DNA of 64,000 nucleotides from Chitinophaga pinensis (GTDB taxonomy: Bacteria; Bacteroidota; Bacteroidia; Flavobacteriales_D; Crocinitomicaceae). Location of the stretch: positions 5,001 to 69,000 of the forward strand of contig CALPMT020000003.1 of assembly GCA_943324745.2 (NCBI GenBank), read 5' to 3'. This document shows positions 1-11,221 of the stretch, one piece after another (position 1 is the stretch's first letter; each line of letters opens with the position of its first letter). Position numbers and translations under genes: made by a program. The notes under the pieces are model-generated. The model worked only from the letters and a program-made list of their open reading frames with translations, ran no database searches and was not told the DNA's origin.

Positions 1-120
1 GTACCAAATGGATTTGATAAAACATTTGCTGAAATGAATTTGGAAGAAAAAAGTAAGTTAAGTCATCGAGCACGAGCAATTGAGAAGTTTATTCATTTTC
101 TTAATGAACAATCAATGTGA
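1..120 (+). CDS. rdgB: XTP/dITP diphosphatase (RdgB/HAM1), C-terminal fragment
   Basis: Frame 1 is open from the first base and gives the last 39 residues of a protein, beginning VPNGFDKTFAEMNLEEK and continuing through SHRARA. This matches the conserved C-terminal block of the RdgB/HAM1 family (a GYDKTFAEM-type motif followed by a Ser-His-Arg segment that contacts the purine base). The family hydrolyses non-canonical purine triphosphates (XTP, dITP) to monophosphates and keeps them out of DNA. The 5' part lies outside the window, so the start, the full length and the catalytic half cannot be seen. No other family I know carries this tail. Confidence 0.88.
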   Translation, partial: VPNGFDKTFAEMNLEEKSKLSHRARAIEKFIHFLNEQSM

Positions 121-330
121 TCAGCAACTTTACCAACATCTATCTAAATCGAAATCCTTTGGAAACATTTCTTAAACAAAATAGCACATCCTGAAAATTT
201 CGTTTAAAGAGTAAGCAAGATCGAAATCTTGGATGAAAAATCTAACGAAGGATTCAGTCCAATACAAAGAATTTTATATAAGAGATTGGTTTCAAAACAT
301 GAAATTATGTTAAAATCATTGGTCGCAATT

Positions 331-355
331 AAACCAAAAATGCATATTTTGGTTT
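331..355. repeat. Near-perfect 25-bp palindrome
   Basis: AAACCAAAA is followed after seven bases (centre ATGCATA) by TTTTGGTTT, giving a 9-bp perfect stem around a TGCA core. It lies about 210 bp after the rdgB stop and 260 bp before icd. The tract after it is T/A-rich but not a clean run of T, so a terminator is possible but not typical. A dimeric regulator's operator is the other option. Nothing in the sequence decides between them. Confidence 0.5.
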
Positions 356-411
356 ATATTTTAATTAAAAATAATATTTCAAATGGAAATTTACACAGAA
401 AATAAGGAACC

Positions 412-426
412 GAGTGACGAGTGACG
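412..426. repeat. Dispersed CGTCACT-type direct repeat (copy 1)
   Basis: On the minus strand this reads CGTCACTCGTCACTC and then runs into CGGTTCC. The same words occur at 4371-4451, where CGTCACTCGTC and TCGTCACGGTTCCT are seen, and in part at 18590-18631. It lies in the rdgB-icd spacer. Confidence 0.6.
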
Positions 427-608
427 GCATTAAAGAGAAGAGAATATAACTTGAAAAAATCCATTGGAATTTCCTTTAAACATAAATTTTTCACCTTAAA
501 AAAGTAACAATCATGGAAATTTGAATAATTACCCTTAAATTTGAGTTGCAAAAACATAAGGACTTCAAAACCTTAATAACTGCATGCATAAATATTAATT
601 TTTAGTAG

Positions 609-2834
<2,226 letters not shown>

Positions 2835-2861
2835 ATTCAAATAAGTAATTTAAAATAACAT

Positions 2862-2895
2862 ACTCTCCTTTCGTTAAGATTGGAGAGTTTTTTTA
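2862..2895 (+). terminator. Rho-independent terminator after icd
   Basis: ACTCTCC (2862-2868) pairs with GGAGAGT (2882-2888) across a 13-base loop and is followed by a run of T. It starts 27 bases after the icd stop. Confidence 0.85.
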
Positions 2896-2910
2896 TTAAA
2901 TAAATGTCAT

Positions 2911-2940
2911 CCCTCTCGGTACCCCTTCAAAGGGGGAAGA
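2911..2940. repeat. CCCCTT/AAGGGG intergenic palindrome
   Basis: Within the icd-DUF4403 spacer, CCCCTT (2922-2927) and AAGGGG (2930-2935) form a compact inverted repeat embedded in CTCGGTACCCC...GGGGGAAGAC. It follows the icd terminator, so it is not needed for termination. It is unusually GC-rich for this spacer and looks like a short REP-type element. Confidence 0.45.
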
Positions 2941-2961
2941 CGAAAAGACTCGAAATATTAA

Positions 2962-4347
2962 ATGAAGAATTTAATCCTATTTATTTTACTTGTCACCTTA
3001 TTCAGTTGCGGAACAATTCAACCAATAGCACCTTCAATACAAACAGTTGAATCAGTTATTAAGCAAGAAAAATCGGAGATAAATGTTCCAATTCAAGTAG
3101 ATTTAACCACCTACCTGAAAGAAGCGGAAAAACAAACACCCAAAACCTTTGAAGACGAAGTAAAACAATGTGAAGGAATTAGTTTTTGGTATAAATTGGA
3201 AAGAAATCCCTTAGAATTTGATGGAAAAAACAATAATTTACTCCTCGAACTTTCTGGTAAATATGCGATTAAACTAAATTACTGCCCGAAATGTACGGGT
3301 ATGTTCTCGGATGAGGATCATTGCATTACACCAAGAATTTATGCAAGTTGCGGTGTAGGCGAACCGATGCGTAAAATCAAAGTGAGTACATCTACAGCAC
3401 TTTCGATTGCAACTAATTATCAATTACAAGCTAAAACGGAAGTCAAAGAAATAGAAACAATCGACAAATGTCAAATTACTGTTTTTAAAGTCGATGCTAC
3501 CAAAAAACTGGAAGAAGAAATAGCGAAAGCCTTGAAAGATGTTACTAAAGACATCGACAAAAAAATTGCGGATACAGATGTCAAAAAACAAATCGCAGAT
3601 ATTTGGAAACAATTAAACACTCCAATATCCATTGCAGAAATGGGATACTTTTCACTAAATCCAAGTTCGTTAAGTATATCAAACCCTGAATTCTCTAAGA
3701 ACAAATTAAATCTAATAGTTTCAATAAATGCCTATCCCAAAGTATTTCTTGAAACTAAAAATTCACCGATTCCACCACTTCCAAACCTAAGTAACAACAA
3801 GGAAAAAAATAGTGGTTTTTCGATTCATTTAGACATCAATGGAAGTTACCAAGCGATCAACAACTTATTGAGTAAAAACATCAATGGAAATGAAATTTTA
3901 CTAAAAAAAGAAAAAATAATCCTAGACTCAGTGAAAATCTTAGGCGCTTCCAATAAACAACTTTCTTTTCAAGTACATTTCTCCGGAAAACGAAGCGGAA
4001 TACTTTATTTAGTCGGAACTCCAACATTCGACAAAGAAAAACAAATCATTTCGTTTCCAGACCTATCGTTTGACATTGAAACAAAAAATAAACTAATAAA
4101 GAGTGCTGCATGGCTATTCGACAACCTCATTACCGACAAAATTCGCGAAGCAGCCATTTATGACTTGAAAAATGATTTAAAAAACAATAAATCGCTTGTA
4201 GAAAAAGAATTAAACCGCGATTTAGATAAAAACATTCGTATGGCAACAACTATATCATCCATTGTTATTGATGGCATTTACCCAATGAACAACGAATTAC
4301 TAATCCAAAGCAGCCTTATCGGTGAATTGAAAATCTTAGTGAAATAA
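2962..4347 (+). CDS. DUF4403 family lipoprotein
   Basis: A 461-residue protein starting MKNLILFILLVTLFSCG, a signal peptide ending in a lipobox with the lipid-bearing Cys at residue 16. The body carries the alternating beta/alpha character of DUF4403: an early INVPIQVDLTTYLKEAE segment, the LELSGKYAIKLNYCPKC region, and a C-terminal VVIDGIYPMNNELLIQSSLIGEL motif. The middle is Lys-rich and amphipathic (DVTKDIDKKIADTDVKKQ). DUF4403 proteins are envelope proteins of unknown function, thought to resemble lipid-binding tubular folds, so a role in the outer membrane or periplasm is inferred only. It is a single gene flanked by repeats, converging with the BaiN-like gene. Confidence 0.82.
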   Translation: MKNLILFILLVTLFSCGTIQPIAPSIQTVESVIKQEKSEINVPIQVDLTTYLKEAEKQTPKTFEDEVKQCEGISFWYKLERNPLEFDGKNNNLLLELSGKYAIKLNYCPKCTGMFSDEDHCITPRIYASCGVGEPMRKIKVSTSTALSIATNYQLQAKTEVKEIETIDKCQITVFKVDATKKLEEEIAKALKDVTKDIDKKIADTDVKKQIADIWKQLNTPISIAEMGYFSLNPSSLSISNPEFSKNKLNLIVSINAYPKVFLETKNSPIPPLPNLSNNKEKNSGFSIHLDINGSYQAINNLLSKNINGNEILLKKEKIILDSVKILGASNKQLSFQVHFSGKRSGILYLVGTPTFDKEKQIISFPDLSFDIETKNKLIKSAAWLFDNLITDKIREAAIYDLKNDLKNNKSLVEKELNRDLDKNIRMATTISSIVIDGIYPMNNELLIQSSLIGELKILVK

Positions 4348-4370
4348 ATACTTATTACCTCAATCAAATA

Positions 4371-4451
4371 CGTCACTCGTCGCTTCATCTCTCGTCACGG
4401 TTCCTGAGGTTCTAGAAGGACCGTCTCTCGTCACTCGTCACTTCATCACTC
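4371..4451. repeat. REP-like element with CGTCACT words and central palindrome
   Basis: Two imperfect copies of a CTCGTCACTCGTCACTTCAT-like unit (near 4371-4395 and 4427-4447) flank an inverted repeat at 4399-4422 that begins GGTTCCTGAG and ends AGAAGGACC. The palindrome resembles the widespread CCTGAG...GAAGG intergenic repeat class. The right-hand unit runs through the stop codon of the leftward BaiN-like gene and encodes its last residues. Related words occur at 412-426 and 18590-18631. Confidence 0.7.
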
Positions 4452-5661
4452 CCTTCCCCGCTATCCATCCCGTACTCCAAGCCGCCTGAAAGTTAAACCC
4501 TCCAGTAACTCCATCCACATCCAACACTTCTCCAGCAAAGAACAAACCTGGTTGATGACGACTTTCCATGGTTTTAAAATCCACACCATCTAATGCAATT
4601 CCACCAGCTGTAACAAATTCTTCTTTAAAAGTCGTTTTACCTTTGACCTCATAACGGTCATTCAACAAGGTATTTACTAATTTATTAAAAGCTTTCCCTG
4701 CGACTTCTTTCCAACGCGCATCGATAGAAATTGTGGATTTATCCACTAAAAACTCCCACAAACGACTAGATAATCCAAAAGGATTATAATTACTGATTTT
4801 CTTATCTGCATTCGTTTCTTTAACACGTTCTAGTTCCTCGCGTAATGCGTCTTCTTTTTTGGTATGCAACCAATTAACCAAAACAGCAAAATCGTAGTTA
4901 TTTTCCGCTAATATTCTTGCTCCAAAGGCTGATAATTTCAAGATTGCTGGTCCACTCATCCCCCAATGGGTAATCAATAATGGTCCATCTGCTTCCAATT
5001 TTGTTTTTTCTACGCGTACTAAAGCTGGTTCAACGACAATTCCCATCAAGGAACGAATTGGTTCGTTTGGCATATTGAACGTAAACAGCGATGGAACAGG
5101 ATGAACAATACTATGCCCGAATTTTTCTGCCCAGTGAAGCGAATCCGCTTTCGGTTGACCACCCGTAGTATAAATCACGCGATCAGCGGAAATTTCTTGC
5201 TCTAGCGATTTCAAAACAAAACGTCCGTTATCAAAATGAATATCGTTAATGGGTGTTTGTTGTTGAACGCACACCCCCAAGCGTTTTGCCTCAAACTCAA
5301 AGCAATCAATAATCGTTTGAGAACTATTTGATTTTGGGAAAATACAATTATCGGATAAGGTCTCAAGTGCTACCCCACGTTTTTTAAACCAATCAATCGT
5401 AGATTGAGCATTAAATTGCTCAAATGCTTTTCTAAGTTGATTTTTACCTCGCGGATAAAAATTAGATAGTTGTTTATTATCAAAACATGCATGCGTAACA
5501 TTACAACGACCACCACCTGAAACCTTAACCTTCGCTAGTACCTTATTCGATTTTTCGTAAATAGTCACCTGCGCATTCGGATGATGTTCTTTAGCAGAAA
5601 TTGCAGCAAAAAATCCCGCAGCACCCCCACCTACAACCGCAATATTTAGATTTGAACTCAT
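4438..5661 (-). CDS. BaiN/YhiN (HI0933) family NAD(P)/FAD-dependent oxidoreductase
   Basis: A 407-residue flavoprotein. GGGAAG at residues 11-16 after a beta strand is the FAD dinucleotide site. GGGRCNVTHA near residue 50 and the C-terminal VTAGGIALDGVDFKTMESR...GLFFAGEVLDVDGVTGGFNFQ block are signatures of the HI0933/BaiN family (COG2081). The physiological substrate is unknown for most members; one gut homologue acts on bile-acid intermediates, but that should not be carried over here. It is cytoplasmic with no membrane segment. It is probably the last gene of a leftward run with the glycosylase and NlpC/P60 genes, 42 bp after the former. Its C-terminus is built from the adjacent repeat. 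Confidence 0.9.
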   Translation of the reverse strand: MSSNLNIAVVGGGAAGFFAAISAKEHHPNAQVTIYEKSNKVLAKVKVSGGGRCNVTHACFDNKQLSNFYPRGKNQLRKAFEQFNAQSTIDWFKKRGVALETLSDNCIFPKSNSSQTIIDCFEFEAKRLGVCVQQQTPINDIHFDNGRFVLKSLEQEISADRVIYTTGGQPKADSLHWAEKFGHSIVHPVPSLFTFNMPNEPIRSLMGIVVEPALVRVEKTKLEADGPLLITHWGMSGPAILKLSAFGARILAENNYDFAVLVNWLHTKKEDALREELERVKETNADKKISNYNPFGLSSRLWEFLVDKSTISIDARWKEVAGKAFNKLVNTLLNDRYEVKGKTTFKEEFVTAGGIALDGVDFKTMESRHQPGLFFAGEVLDVDGVTGGFNFQAAWSTGWIAGKGVMK

Positions 5662-5703
5662 TTAACAAAAATAGTCAAATTAAAGGTGAGCGAGATTCAC
5701 CAT

Positions 5704-6267
5704 TTAGAAATTAAGAAATTTAGGATTCGAAGCAATAACCTTCTCCCGTATCGGACACCCATCCACATGACTTCCATCCAAATACCCAATACTCATCAAA
5801 AATTCATTCACAATCTCCCCTCCCGTAAATTTAAAGGTCTTTTTAAACAACTTCATCCAATCTGTCAATACCAATGGATGATGATGGTCCAACCATGCAC
5901 TAAACGAACCATAAGATTCTTGAAGCCACAAAATCACTTGTGCATTATGTATAGCCGCATGGACTTTCAAACGATTACGAATTATTCCTGCATCTTGTAA
6001 TAAACGCGTAACATCTTTGTCCCCATAATTAGCAACCACCTGTACCTTAAACTGACTATAAGCCTTTTTGAAATTTTGTTGCTTTTGCAAAATAGTATTC
6101 CAACTCAAACCCGCTTGATTAATCTCTAATACCAAACGCTCAAACAACTCATTGTCATCCAAAATCGGAAAACCATAAGCAGTATCGTGGTATATTTTGT
6201 GTAAATTATCTGCTTCCATACGAGAAACAGCATCGCAATAAGAAGTCGGTTTATGTGGTTGGTTCAT
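5704..6267 (-). CDS. DNA-3-methyladenine glycosylase I (Tag-type)
   Basis: A 187-residue protein of the Tag family, which excises 3-methyladenine from alkylated DNA. The four zinc-snap ligands can be placed: Cys11, His27 in YHDTAYG, and His167/Cys171 in HVDGC, with the His-to-Cys spacing as in E. coli Tag. The LEINQAGLSW block is the conserved base-pocket segment. The usual YHD-x-E-W-G motif reads YHDTAYG here, so the Glu and Trp are replaced; this looks like a Bacteroidota subfamily rather than a mutation, as the rest is intact. It lies 6 bp after the NlpC/P60 gene on the same strand and was probably co-transcribed with it. Confidence 0.88.
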   Translation of the reverse strand: MNQPHKPTSYCDAVSRMEADNLHKIYHDTAYGFPILDDNELFERLVLEINQAGLSWNTILQKQQNFKKAYSQFKVQVVANYGDKDVTRLLQDAGIIRNRLKVHAAIHNAQVILWLQESYGSFSAWLDHHHPLVLTDWMKLFKKTFKFTGGEIVNEFLMSIGYLDGSHVDGCPIREKVIASNPKFLNF

Positions 6268-6273
6268 AATATT

Positions 6274-7170
6274 CTATTTATTCAAAAAAGTACCAAAACC
6301 ATGTAACTTCTTCATCCAATAATCAGAATTCTCAATCTCTGCGATAATCACCCCCTTCGAAGAGCTTGCGTGAATCATTTTCAAAGGCTCTCCTTTTTCG
6401 GAAATGATAATCCCAACATGCGACACTTCATCTGAACCACTATTAAAAAAAACCAAATCTCCTTTGGTAACTTCATCTTTATCTATCTTCCGACAAGTCG
6501 CAAATTGATCGCGTGAACTTCGACCAACTTGTACATTCGCTTTTTGCAATACATAACAAGTAAATCCACTACAATCAAAACCTTCTGGAGTAACTCCTCC
6601 GAAGACATAAGGAACACCAATATGCGTTTGTGCAATTTCGACTACTAACTCGCGATCTGCTGGTACTACCTCCGTTTTTTTGGGAGAAGCGATTATGCGT
6701 TTATCAGAATAAGGTAAACCCTCAAAAAGCCCAACGAGTAATTCCTTTAATTTTCGGTAAGATTCTTTATCCTTCTTTGACTTATAGCTCTCTAATTCAT
6801 CCAACAAATAAAAACGCAATGCAGAAATTTCATCCTTATGCTTTACAAAAAGTAATTTGCTTTCTGGCAACATTTTAATTTCTTTCAGCAAATTACCACC
6901 CTCCAACCAAGGAGAAGGATTACGTCGCTTAAATAAAAATTTGTTTTCTAAACGCAATAAGGAAATCGCACGATAGTAACGGGGTAAGAGAGAAGTATCA
7001 TAATCGGGATTATTCACCAACTTATCTGCATTCCAATAAGTCAAACGATAATTTCCCTGCGAATACAGTAAACTTAATTTACGCAAACTTCGATTTTGTC
7101 CATACGAAGTCGATATGCACAAAATAAAAAGCAATAAACCAACAATTCGTATTCCAAGTGAACGTCTCAT
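6274..7170 (-). CDS. Secreted NlpC/P60 family cell-wall hydrolase
   Basis: A 298-residue protein with a signal peptide (GIRIVGLLLFILCISTSYGQ), a helical N-terminal part of about 150 residues rich in Lys and Leu, and a C-terminal NlpC/P60 domain. The catalytic triad is visible: Cys200 in FDCSGF, His251 in SHVGI and His267 in MIHASSSKG. Such C40 peptidases cleave gamma-D-glutamyl-diamino acid bonds in peptidoglycan stem peptides, so it likely acts in the periplasm. The N-terminal part shows no domain I recognise. It is first in a leftward run and diverges from panB. Confidence 0.92.
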   Translation of the reverse strand: MRRSLGIRIVGLLLFILCISTSYGQNRSLRKLSLLYSQGNYRLTYWNADKLVNNPDYDTSLLPRYYRAISLLRLENKFLFKRRNPSPWLEGGNLLKEIKMLPESKLLFVKHKDEISALRFYLLDELESYKSKKDKESYRKLKELLVGLFEGLPYSDKRIIASPKKTEVVPADRELVVEIAQTHIGVPYVFGGVTPEGFDCSGFTCYVLQKANVQVGRSSRDQFATCRKIDKDEVTKGDLVFFNSGSDEVSHVGIIISEKGEPLKMIHASSSKGVIIAEIENSDYWMKKLHGFGTFLNK

Positions 7171-7259
7171 ACTACTAATTTACAAAACAAGTTTCTAAAA
7201 ACCTCGTTTTATAGATAATTGTTACATTTACACATTAAACAATTGAATAATTACTCCCC

Positions 7260-8075
7260 ATGTCCGTACATAAAGACGTTAAAAAAGTAACCACCCACGT
7301 ACTTCAAGAAATGAAGAATCGAGGTGAAAAAATCTCCATGCTAACTGGATACGATTTCTCTATGGCTAGAATTATTGATGCCTCCGGTATTGATGTTATT
7401 TTAGTTGGTGATTCTGCTTCCAATGTAATGGCTGGTCATGAAACAACATTGCCAATTACTCTCGATCAAATGATCTATCACGCTGCTTCTGTCGTTCGTG
7501 CAGTCGAACGCGCTTTAGTGGTGGTTGATATGCCTTTTGGTTCCTACCAAGGTAATTCCAAAGAAGCACTTTCAAATGCAATTCGTATCATGAAAGAGAC
7601 CGGTGGTCACTCCGTAAAAATGGAAGGTGGTGAAGAAATTATCGAATCGATCAAACGTATTTTGACTGCAGGAATACCTGTAATGGGTCACTTAGGGTTA
7701 ACACCTCAATCTATCTATAAATTTGGAACTTACGCTGTTCGAGCTAAAGAAGAAGATGAAGCGAAAAGATTGATACATGATGCAAAACTATTAGAAGAAG
7801 CTGGATGTTTTGCAATCGTTCTTGAAAAGATTCCTGCTCAACTTGCAGAACTTGTTGCTAAATCTGTTTCTATCCCAATTATAGGAATTGGCGCCGGAAA
7901 TGGTGTAGATGGACAAGTACTTGTGGTACACGACATGTTAGGAATAAACAACGAATTTAGCCCGCGTTTTTTACGCAAGTACAACAACCTATACGAACAA
8001 ATGTTCTCGTCATTTCAAGCTTATATTTCGGATGTAAAATCTGGCGACTTCCCTAACGAAAACGAACAATATTAA
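7260..8075 (+). CDS. panB: 3-methyl-2-oxobutanoate hydroxymethyltransferase (PanB)
   Basis: A 271-residue protein of normal PanB length (263-280). It carries the metal-binding LVGDS and VVDMPFGSY segments, the KMEGG substrate loop, and the [10 protein letters not shown] and IGIGAG blocks of the family. PanB transfers a hydroxymethyl group from methylene-tetrahydrofolate to 3-methyl-2-oxobutanoate, the first committed step to pantothenate and coenzyme A. It starts at the ATG after an AT-rich divergent spacer shared with the NlpC/P60 gene; a TACATTTA at about 7223 resembles the -7 element but lacks the final G. The rluA-type gene follows after 93 bp and may be co-transcribed. Confidence 0.97.
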   Translation: MSVHKDVKKVTTHVLQEMKNRGEKISMLTGYDFSMARIIDASGIDVILVGDSASNVMAGHETTLPITLDQMIYHAASVVRAVERALVVVDMPFGSYQGNSKEALSNAIRIMKETGGHSVKMEGGEEIIESIKRILTAGIPVMGHLGLTPQSIYKFGTYAVRAKEEDEAKRLIHDAKLLEEAGCFAIVLEKIPAQLAELVAKSVSIPIIGIGAGNGVDGQVLVVHDMLGINNEFSPRFLRKYNNLYEQMFSSFQAYISDVKSGDFPNENEQY

Positions 8076-8113
8076 CAAAAGACAAAAGACTTTTAGATAA
8101 AAGAAAAAAGACC
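8075..8113. repeat. Word-like direct repeat (AAAAGAC) right after panB
   Basis: Starting at the last base of the panB stop the sequence repeats ACAAAAGAC, AAAAGAC, and later AAAAAAGAC. The 11-mer AGACAAAAGAC (8080-8090) occurs again, on the other strand, at 21071-21081 on the 3' end of phoH. No hairpin or promoter is apparent. Confidence 0.5.
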
Positions 8114-8168
8114 TATATACTTTTAATTCTTTCTTCTTTTTTTCTTTTCATCTTTATTCTAACTAAAA

Positions 8169-8876
8169 ATGATTCTAGGAAACACAGCTATACCTGATAT
8201 TGAGGTACTTTATGAAGACAATCATGTGATTGTTGTAAATAAAAAGCCATCCGATATTGTGCAAGGGGATAAAACAGGCGATACGACCATGCCAGATAAA
8301 GTAAAAGAATTCCTGAAAATCAAATACAATAAACCCGGAAATGTATTCTGTGGCGTGGTTCATCGACTTGATAGACCAACAAGTGGTGCAGTTGTATTTG
8401 CGAAAACAAGCAAGGCTCTTTCACGTTTAAACGAACAATTTAAAACCCACGAAACCAACAAAGTATATTGGGCTGTGGTAGAACAAAAACCAGAACAAAA
8501 ACAAGGTAGATTAGAAAACTTTTTAATTAAAAATGAAAAACAAAATAAATCCTACGTTCATATCAAAGAAGTAAACGGTTCTAAAAAAGCAATTCTACAT
8601 TATAAACTTTTAAATTCCTCTGACAAATACCACTTATTAGAAGTAAATTTAGAAACAGGCAGACACCATCAAATACGAGCACAACTTTCAAATATTAAAT
8701 GTATTATAAAGGGCGACTTAAAGTATGGAGCGAAGCGTTCAAATCCGGACGGTTCTATTCACTTACACGCTCGACACTTAGAATTTGATCATCCAACAAC
8801 GAAGGAAAGAATTAAAGTTATAGCACCCGTACCTAACGAATCTTTATGGTTATGGTTCGAATCGAAAAATAGTTAA
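8169..8876 (+). CDS. RluA-family RNA pseudouridine synthase
   Basis: A 235-residue protein with the RluA-class signature HRLDRPTSG (residues 65-73), Asp68 being the catalytic nucleophile, followed by KTSKALSRL and the late LETGRHHQIRAQL block. It converts uridine to pseudouridine in rRNA or tRNA; the target site cannot be read from the sequence. The N-terminus begins almost directly with the catalytic domain, so the S4 RNA-binding domain of RluC/RluD is absent. It follows panB on the same strand, probably in one transcript. RluA-type genes beside panB are familiar in Bacteroidota, though no functional tie is known. Confidence 0.93.
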   Translation: MILGNTAIPDIEVLYEDNHVIVVNKKPSDIVQGDKTGDTTMPDKVKEFLKIKYNKPGNVFCGVVHRLDRPTSGAVVFAKTSKALSRLNEQFKTHETNKVYWAVVEQKPEQKQGRLENFLIKNEKQNKSYVHIKEVNGSKKAILHYKLLNSSDKYHLLEVNLETGRHHQIRAQLSNIKCIIKGDLKYGAKRSNPDGSIHLHARHLEFDHPTTKERIKVIAPVPNESLWLWFESKNS

Positions 8877-8961
8877 TTTGACTTTTTCCTAAAAATGAAT
8901 AAAATTTCGTCTTTTTTTGACTATATTTAATTTTAGCACATCAAAAAAACACCAACATTAA

Positions 8962-11220
8962 ATGTTTACAAATAACATATTAGGTAAAATATTATTTTTC
9001 TTACGTTCATTCTTTCCAATTCAACTGCTTTTTGGCCACTTAAAGTACAATCTTTTTGCTCTTTCGTTTTGGATATTTTTATTTTTAATAATTACGGATA
9101 AAATCGGTTTTTCCTACGGTATACCTTTTCTTTTTTATTCGCCAGAATATAATGGAGAAATTGGATGGGTCTCTTTCGCACTTATGGGATTTGCTATTGG
9201 TGGGTTCACAATGGCATTCAATACTTACAGCTACATGAAACTTGGAACAAAATATGCTTTTCTAGCAACATTGTCTCGTCCATTTATTCGTTTTTGTTTT
9301 AACAATTCAATTCTTCCAATTATTTTTAACATCTATTTTATTTATCGCTTCATAAATTTTCAACGCTCAGAAGAATTTGCAACCGATATAGATATTTACG
9401 GATATATATTTTCATATATCGGTGGATTTACACTATTCATTTCGATTTCACTTTTATATTTTTTTCCTGTAAATAAAGATGTATACAAATTTCTAGGAAA
9501 ATCAAGCGAAGAAGAAAAAATTGAAGATGGCGTCGGATCTATTCTACACAACAACATACATTGGACTGAGTATTTCAAATATCAAAAGGACCGAACCTAT
9601 ATTTACATGGTTACACTTTTCTTTTGGAGAAAAAGTAGGTCTATTAAACATTATGATAAACTGTTGTTAAAAAAAGTTTTTTCAAGAAACCGAATAAATT
9701 CTTCCTTATTTGAAATTGTAACAATCGTTGCTTTCGTTTTTATTGGAGTGCTTCGTAACTCACCACTATTCGAAGTTCCGGCAGCAATGAGCTTTGTTAT
9801 GCTACTTACTATTATCCTAATGCTTTTTAGTGCTTTCAGATCTTGGTTTGGTTATTGGACTCAAGCAATACTTATCGTAATGATTATTATAATGAATTAT
9901 TTAAGTACAACAACTACATGGTTTCAATACACAAGTTACGGATACGGTTTGTCTTACGAACCTAAAAAATTAGTGCCATTTAACATTGAAACAATAACTG
10001 AGTTAAATCTTGAAAAGGAAAAAGTTATAGCTGCAAAAAATAAATATATTAAAACTCTAGAAAATTGGAAAAAATCGACTGGACAGAAAAAACCAAAAAT
10101 GATTTTAGTGATGACTTCAGGGGGAGGTTCTAGAAGCGCAGTATGGACCTTTTCTGTACTTCAAAAAGTAGACAAACGTTTCGAAGGAAAAATATCCAAA
10201 CACATACACTCAATAACTGGTGCTTCAGGAGGAATGATAGGTGCAGCATACTTTAGAAGCTTATTATTAGAAGATAAACTGCACAACACAACTAATCGTT
10301 TTAATGAAAATTATCAAAAAAATATTTCTAAAGATTTATTAAACAAACTAATTTTTTCAGCATATTCTAACGATTTATTTTATCGTGACCACGTAAAAAT
10401 CGGGAATAACATTTATACTAAAGATCGTGGTTATGCTTTTGAACAACAATTACATGAGAACACTAACAATACGATGAATGTTCCTTTATCCTATTTCAAA
10501 AAACCAGAAGAAAATGCTATAGTACCATCAATGTTTTTTACTCCTACAATTGTAAACAACGGAAGAAGATTATTAATATCAACTCACAATATGTCTTTTC
10601 TTTGTGTAGGGAAGAAAAGTGACTCAGGACTAACTTCTTCCTATGAATACGTTGATTTTCAATCTTATTTTAACAAGAATTCAACTTACGAACTGAGATT
10701 TAGTTCAATTCTTCGAATGAGTGCAACATTCCCATTCGTACTACCAATGGTTACTATGCCTACAACACCAACAATGCATATTATGGACGCTGGTTTACGT
10801 GATAACTATGGTGGTAAATTAACCATGGAAATGATATATTCTATGCGTAAATGGATTAAAGATAATACATGTGGTGTAATCGTGCTGCAAATTAGAGATA
10901 CAAAAAAATTATTACGCGGTGACGTGGTGAAAAATGTTTCTTTAATAAACAAATTTACAATGCCTTTCGGCAATATGTACGATAACTTTCCTAAAACGCA
11001 AGATTTCGACCAAGAATCATTAATGCAATACGCTACGCATCGAATTGGATTCCCTGTCCATTTTATTTCTTTCAATTTACTCGAAGAACAAAAAAAACGC
11101 ATTTCACTCACTTGGCACTTAACGGGACAAGAAAAAGCAAGAGTCAACAAAGCATTTTATAGTCGAGGAAATAAATATGCTTTACACAAGTTAGAACGAT
11201 TAATGCGCGAATCTAATTAA
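8962..11220 (+). CDS. Membrane-anchored patatin-like phospholipase
   Basis: A 752-residue protein with two parts. Residues 1 to about 345 hold roughly six or seven hydrophobic segments (for example LFALSFWIFLFLII, and a pair near residues 255-320). From about 375 a patatin domain follows: the oxyanion motif SGGGSRSA (386-393), the nucleophile elbow GASGG with Ser422, and Asp609 in DAG completing the Ser-Asp dyad. Patatins are lipid acyl hydrolases. The fusion to a polytopic domain suggests lipid substrates at the inner membrane, with the active domain probably cytoplasmic; both points are inference. The corA stop/start spacing is one base, so the two genes are likely co-transcribed. Confidence 0.85.
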   Translation: MFTNNILGKILFFLRSFFPIQLLFGHLKYNLFALSFWIFLFLIITDKIGFSYGIPFLFYSPEYNGEIGWVSFALMGFAIGGFTMAFNTYSYMKLGTKYAFLATLSRPFIRFCFNNSILPIIFNIYFIYRFINFQRSEEFATDIDIYGYIFSYIGGFTLFISISLLYFFPVNKDVYKFLGKSSEEEKIEDGVGSILHNNIHWTEYFKYQKDRTYIYMVTLFFWRKSRSIKHYDKLLLKKVFSRNRINSSLFEIVTIVAFVFIGVLRNSPLFEVPAAMSFVMLLTIILMLFSAFRSWFGYWTQAILIVMIIIMNYLSTTTTWFQYTSYGYGLSYEPKKLVPFNIETITELNLEKEKVIAAKNKYIKTLENWKKSTGQKKPKMILVMTSGGGSRSAVWTFSVLQKVDKRFEGKISKHIHSITGASGGMIGAAYFRSLLLEDKLHNTTNRFNENYQKNISKDLLNKLIFSAYSNDLFYRDHVKIGNNIYTKDRGYAFEQQLHENTNNTMNVPLSYFKKPEENAIVPSMFFTPTIVNNGRRLLISTHNMSFLCVGKKSDSGLTSSYEYVDFQSYFNKNSTYELRFSSILRMSATFPFVLPMVTMPTTPTMHIMDAGLRDNYGGKLTMEMIYSMRKWIKDNTCGVIVLQIRDTKKLLRGDVVKNVSLINKFTMPFGNMYDNFPKTQDFDQESLMQYATHRIGFPVHFISFNLLEEQKKRISLTWHLTGQEKARVNKAFYSRGNKYALHKLERLMRESN

Positions 11221-11221
11221 T

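Noticed and set aside
354-557. 67-codon minus-strand frame in the rdgB-icd spacer
   Set aside because: Low-complexity Phe/Leu composition, no recognisable motif, runs through a dispersed repeat.
8116-8160. Pyrimidine-rich stretch before the rluA-type gene as a regulatory RNA
   Set aside because: T/C-rich low-complexity spacer with no stable hairpin that I can draw.
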